A stretch of 64,000 nucleotides of DNA from Paenibacillus xylanexedens (GTDB lineage: Bacteria; Bacillota; Bacilli; Paenibacillales; Paenibacillaceae), in contig NZ_VEIO01000001.1 in NCBI RefSeq assembly GCF_007680605.1, positions 1,674,001 through 1,738,000 on the forward strand, written 5' to 3'. Of this stretch, positions 62,165-64,000 are shown in pieces. The notes beneath the pieces were generated by a model, which worked only from the letters and a program-made list of their open reading frames with translations, ran no database searches and was not told the origin of the DNA. The position numbers and the translations under genes are program-made. Within the stretch, counting starts at the first letter, position 1, and each line of letters opens with the position of its first letter.

Positions 62165-62446
62165 TTGCCCAATCAAAACAAGGTTGATCTAGCTACCGAA
62201 AACGCAAAAAAACCAGCAGAAGGTTCGCTAAACTCGAGTGGACATACACTGGAGCAGCATGCATCTAACGCGGTTTCTGAGGTGCAGACGGCTTTAAATC
62301 AGGCTATAAGCTCGGTCAATGGAGCCAATGCGGCAACGGATTCACAAGCGTTGGAGAAGGCCGGGCAGCAGATAACCCGAGCAGAAGAATTTTTAGATCA
62401 AGCGCAAACTTCAGCAAACGCATTACGTCTGCCGGACCAACAATAA
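62165..62446 (+). CDS. Small helical Ala/Gln/Glu-rich protein
   Basis: This 93-residue protein starts at TTG 62165, 8 bases after GGGAGGAGG; the frame opens at 62135 but that region lies over the ribosome site. It reads as one long amphipathic helix region (SNAVSEVQTALNQAISSVNG, QALEKAGQQITRAEEFLDQA) with no membrane segment. I do not recognise the family. It is divergent from the coat gene cluster, which makes a sporulation role possible but unproven. Confidence 0.68.
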   Translation: MPNQNKVDLATENAKKPAEGSLNSSGHTLEQHASNAVSEVQTALNQAISSVNGANAATDSQALEKAGQQITRAEEFLDQAQTSANALRLPDQQ

Positions 62447-62582
62447 AACGGCCGTGGTGCTGGTCACAGCGTTTTTCCTTCTTTTCCGAATCTTCTCCGA
62501 TAACATATGCATGGGTATTTACTCTGCATTGACGATTGGAGGAAGCATTTTTCCTAGCACACATATAGTCACTATCAAAATG

Positions 62583-62612
62583 CTTCGGCTTGCGCCGAAG
62601 TTTTTTGTTTTT
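62583..62612 (+). terminator. Terminator after the small helical protein
   Basis: CTTCGGC pairs with GCCGAAG (7 bp, loop TTGC), followed by TTTTTTGTTTTTT. Confidence 0.85.
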
Positions 62613-62742
62613 TAAGTTGGTTCGGACCGTTTTAAGAAGCAGGTTGAAAAAGAATGATTGAAGGCCAGGTATTAGAAAAAGTCTTGAACATATTATAGGT
62701 AATATCTATTCAACTATGGTTAAGGAGGAAATGATAAAAACG

Positions 62743-63828
62743 ATGTTACCTATGGAAGAATATTTTGGTAAGTTAGAACTCGTTCATTCATTTTATGGGG
62801 CTATGCCTACAGGCGTTAGTGTTTCCGAAACCGGTCGTATCTTTGTTTGTTTTCCGAAGTGGGGAGATGATGTCAGATTTACGGTAGCGGAAATTGTTGA
62901 GGGTCAGTTGCAGCCTTATCCCAATGCAGAAACGAATTTATTCAACCCTTCGAATATCGCGATGTCCCTCATCAGTGTGCAAAGTATAGTTGCGGATGGA
63001 AGGGGAACCCTGTGGATACTGGATACGGCTGCACCCAATTTTTCCGAACCCGTTAAAGGAGGGGCAAAATTAGTTGCCGTAGATTTAAGCACAAATAAGA
63101 TAAGAAAAGTATATACATTTACAGAAGAGGTTGTCTTGCCGACAACGTATCTGAATGATGTCCGATTTGACTTTCGTGTAGGCAAAGCAGGTTACGCCTA
63201 TATAACGGATTCTTCTTCCAATGGTCCAGGCGCCATTATCGTCGTGGATTTGGATAGCGGAAATGCGTATAGACGGTTGAATGGAGCAAGTTCTACCTCA
63301 CCTGACCCGTATTTTGTACCGAAAGTGGAAGGTAGAATCCTGATGAATCGTAACGCGGATGGTTCGACATCGCCCTTTCGTTTGGCCTCTGATGGTATAG
63401 CCATTTCTCCGGATGGAAAAATGTTATTCTATTGTCCGTTGACCAGTCGCCAGCTATATTCGATCTCAACAGAATCTTTAAGAGACAGAGCAATACCCGA
63501 TTTTAAGTTAAGTGATTTTGTGCAGTATTGGGGAGAGAAGGGTGCATCGGATGGCATGATCACGGATGCGAAGGGAAACGTTTATGCCGGAGATTATGAG
63601 AACGATAGCATTCGAAAAATATTGCCCAATGGAGTCATGGAAACCATTGCCCATGATCCCCGAATGTTATGGCCGGATACCTTCTCGATTGGCCCGGATC
63701 AATATTTATATGTAATTGTGAACCAATTACATAGGCAGGCAAGATTTCATTATGGAAAAGACCTGCGAGAAAAACCTTACATTTTATTGCGTTTGAAAAT
63801 AGATGAATTACCTGCACCTACATTTTGA
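62743..63828 (+). CDS. Yellow/major-royal-jelly-like beta-propeller protein
   Basis: This protein of about 361 residues has GAMPTGVSVSETGRIFVCFP, STLWILDTAAPNF-like (GRGTLWILDTAAPN), LNDVRFDFRVGKAGYAYITD and FRLASDGIAISPDGKMLFYC, the MRJP/Yellow family pattern related to SMP-30-type propellers. No signal peptide. Function in bacteria is unknown; lactonase-like chemistry is possible. Start is uncertain: AAGGAGG (62722-62728) lies 2 bases before ATG 62731 and 14 before ATG 62743; the frame opens at 62716. Confidence 0.78.
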   Translation: MLPMEEYFGKLELVHSFYGAMPTGVSVSETGRIFVCFPKWGDDVRFTVAEIVEGQLQPYPNAETNLFNPSNIAMSLISVQSIVADGRGTLWILDTAAPNFSEPVKGGAKLVAVDLSTNKIRKVYTFTEEVVLPTTYLNDVRFDFRVGKAGYAYITDSSSNGPGAIIVVDLDSGNAYRRLNGASSTSPDPYFVPKVEGRILMNRNADGSTSPFRLASDGIAISPDGKMLFYCPLTSRQLYSISTESLRDRAIPDFKLSDFVQYWGEKGASDGMITDAKGNVYAGDYENDSIRKILPNGVMETIAHDPRMLWPDTFSIGPDQYLYVIVNQLHRQARFHYGKDLREKPYILLRLKIDELPAPTF

Positions 63829-63875
63829 TAATTAAAACTCTCTTCAAAGGGAAACGATACAACACCAACCAAAAG

Positions 63876-63910
63876 AGGCAGTGGATCACCATGATCTACT
63901 GCCTTTATTT
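63876..63910 (+). terminator. Terminator after the Yellow-like gene
   Basis: AGGCAGTGGATC pairs with GATCTACTGCCT (12 bp, one G-T, loop ACCAT), followed by TTATTTGTTG. Confidence 0.82.
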
Positions 63911-64000
63911 GTTGTAACTATGTATAATTATATATGAATCTATACTATTTGTGGTAAATTTGAATAGTAGATTGTAGTCGAAAGCTGAATACCGTTCAAT

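Noticed and set aside
1..64000. CRISPR arrays, rRNA or tRNA genes, insertion sequences, prophage
   Set aside because: I saw no regularly spaced direct repeats, no tRNA cloverleaf or rRNA sequence in the gaps, and no transposase, integrase or phage structural gene.

Overview
The window looks like a chromosomal segment of a Paenibacillus-like Gram-positive spore former. The basis is moderate GC, strong AGGAGG ribosome sites, TTG and GTG starts, a CotF-type coat gene cluster around an alcohol dehydrogenase laid out like Bacillus subtilis yraG-yraF-adhB-yraE-yraD, an LplB/YtcP/lipoprotein sugar ABC importer beside a YesM/YesN two-component pair, and many AraC-family regulators next to glycoside hydrolases. 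This is inference from gene content; no rRNA or species marker is present. I see no tRNA, rRNA, CRISPR array, transposase or prophage.

Layout. 1-3976: a cut-off regulator gene, divergent from a GPH sugar symporter and a GH2 beta-glucuronidase, with a perfect cre palindrome and a 20-bp-spaced direct repeat between them. 4048-5377: AAA ATPase and DinB. 5616-7936: AraC regulator and GH43 enzyme. 8062-15582: AraC regulator and an operon for pentonate breakdown of Weimberg type (YjhG-type xylonate dehydratase, FAH-fold dehydratase, semialdehyde dehydrogenase) that ends in a GH43 beta-xylosidase. 15622-17971: FAD monooxygenase and TetR with a shared operator. 18124-21319: SH3 protein, GNAT, LysR and a CynX-type MFS. 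21450-25207: TetR controlling an unusual operon of a lone dihydrolipoamide dehydrogenase, a short HlyD-like adaptor and an ABC-2 permease, each overlapping the next. 25236-31877: small single genes (GNATs, DUF4180, FGGY kinase, SUKH, esterase and LysR, a 42-codon gene).

32051-36324 is the most system-like accessory block. A DUF2239 protein, a DUF1330-like protein and an alpha/beta hydrolase sit behind a near-consensus promoter carrying two ACCCGGGT palindromes. A third, degenerate copy and a strong terminator lie just before an ornithine-cyclodeaminase-family and threonine-dehydratase-family gene pair. 36597-43643: sugar ABC importer with YesMN. 43904-48484: AraC/SDR and an ABC exporter. 48607-51045: MerR and an MFS drug pump around a MerR-type promoter with a 19-bp spacer. 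51300-55603: GNAT, AraC and a GH95-like enzyme. 55812-57054: a 53-residue exported-peptide candidate and a seven-repeat RCC1 protein. 57187-59471: BCCT transporter and GNAT. 59679-62446: the adhB/coat cluster. 62743-63828: a Yellow/MRJP-type beta-propeller.

The common theme is uptake and breakdown of plant-derived sugars and uronides. Each enzyme or operon has a local regulator, and two cre-like sites suggest catabolite control. Many starts were moved downstream of the longest reading frame because the only good ribosome site lies inside it.
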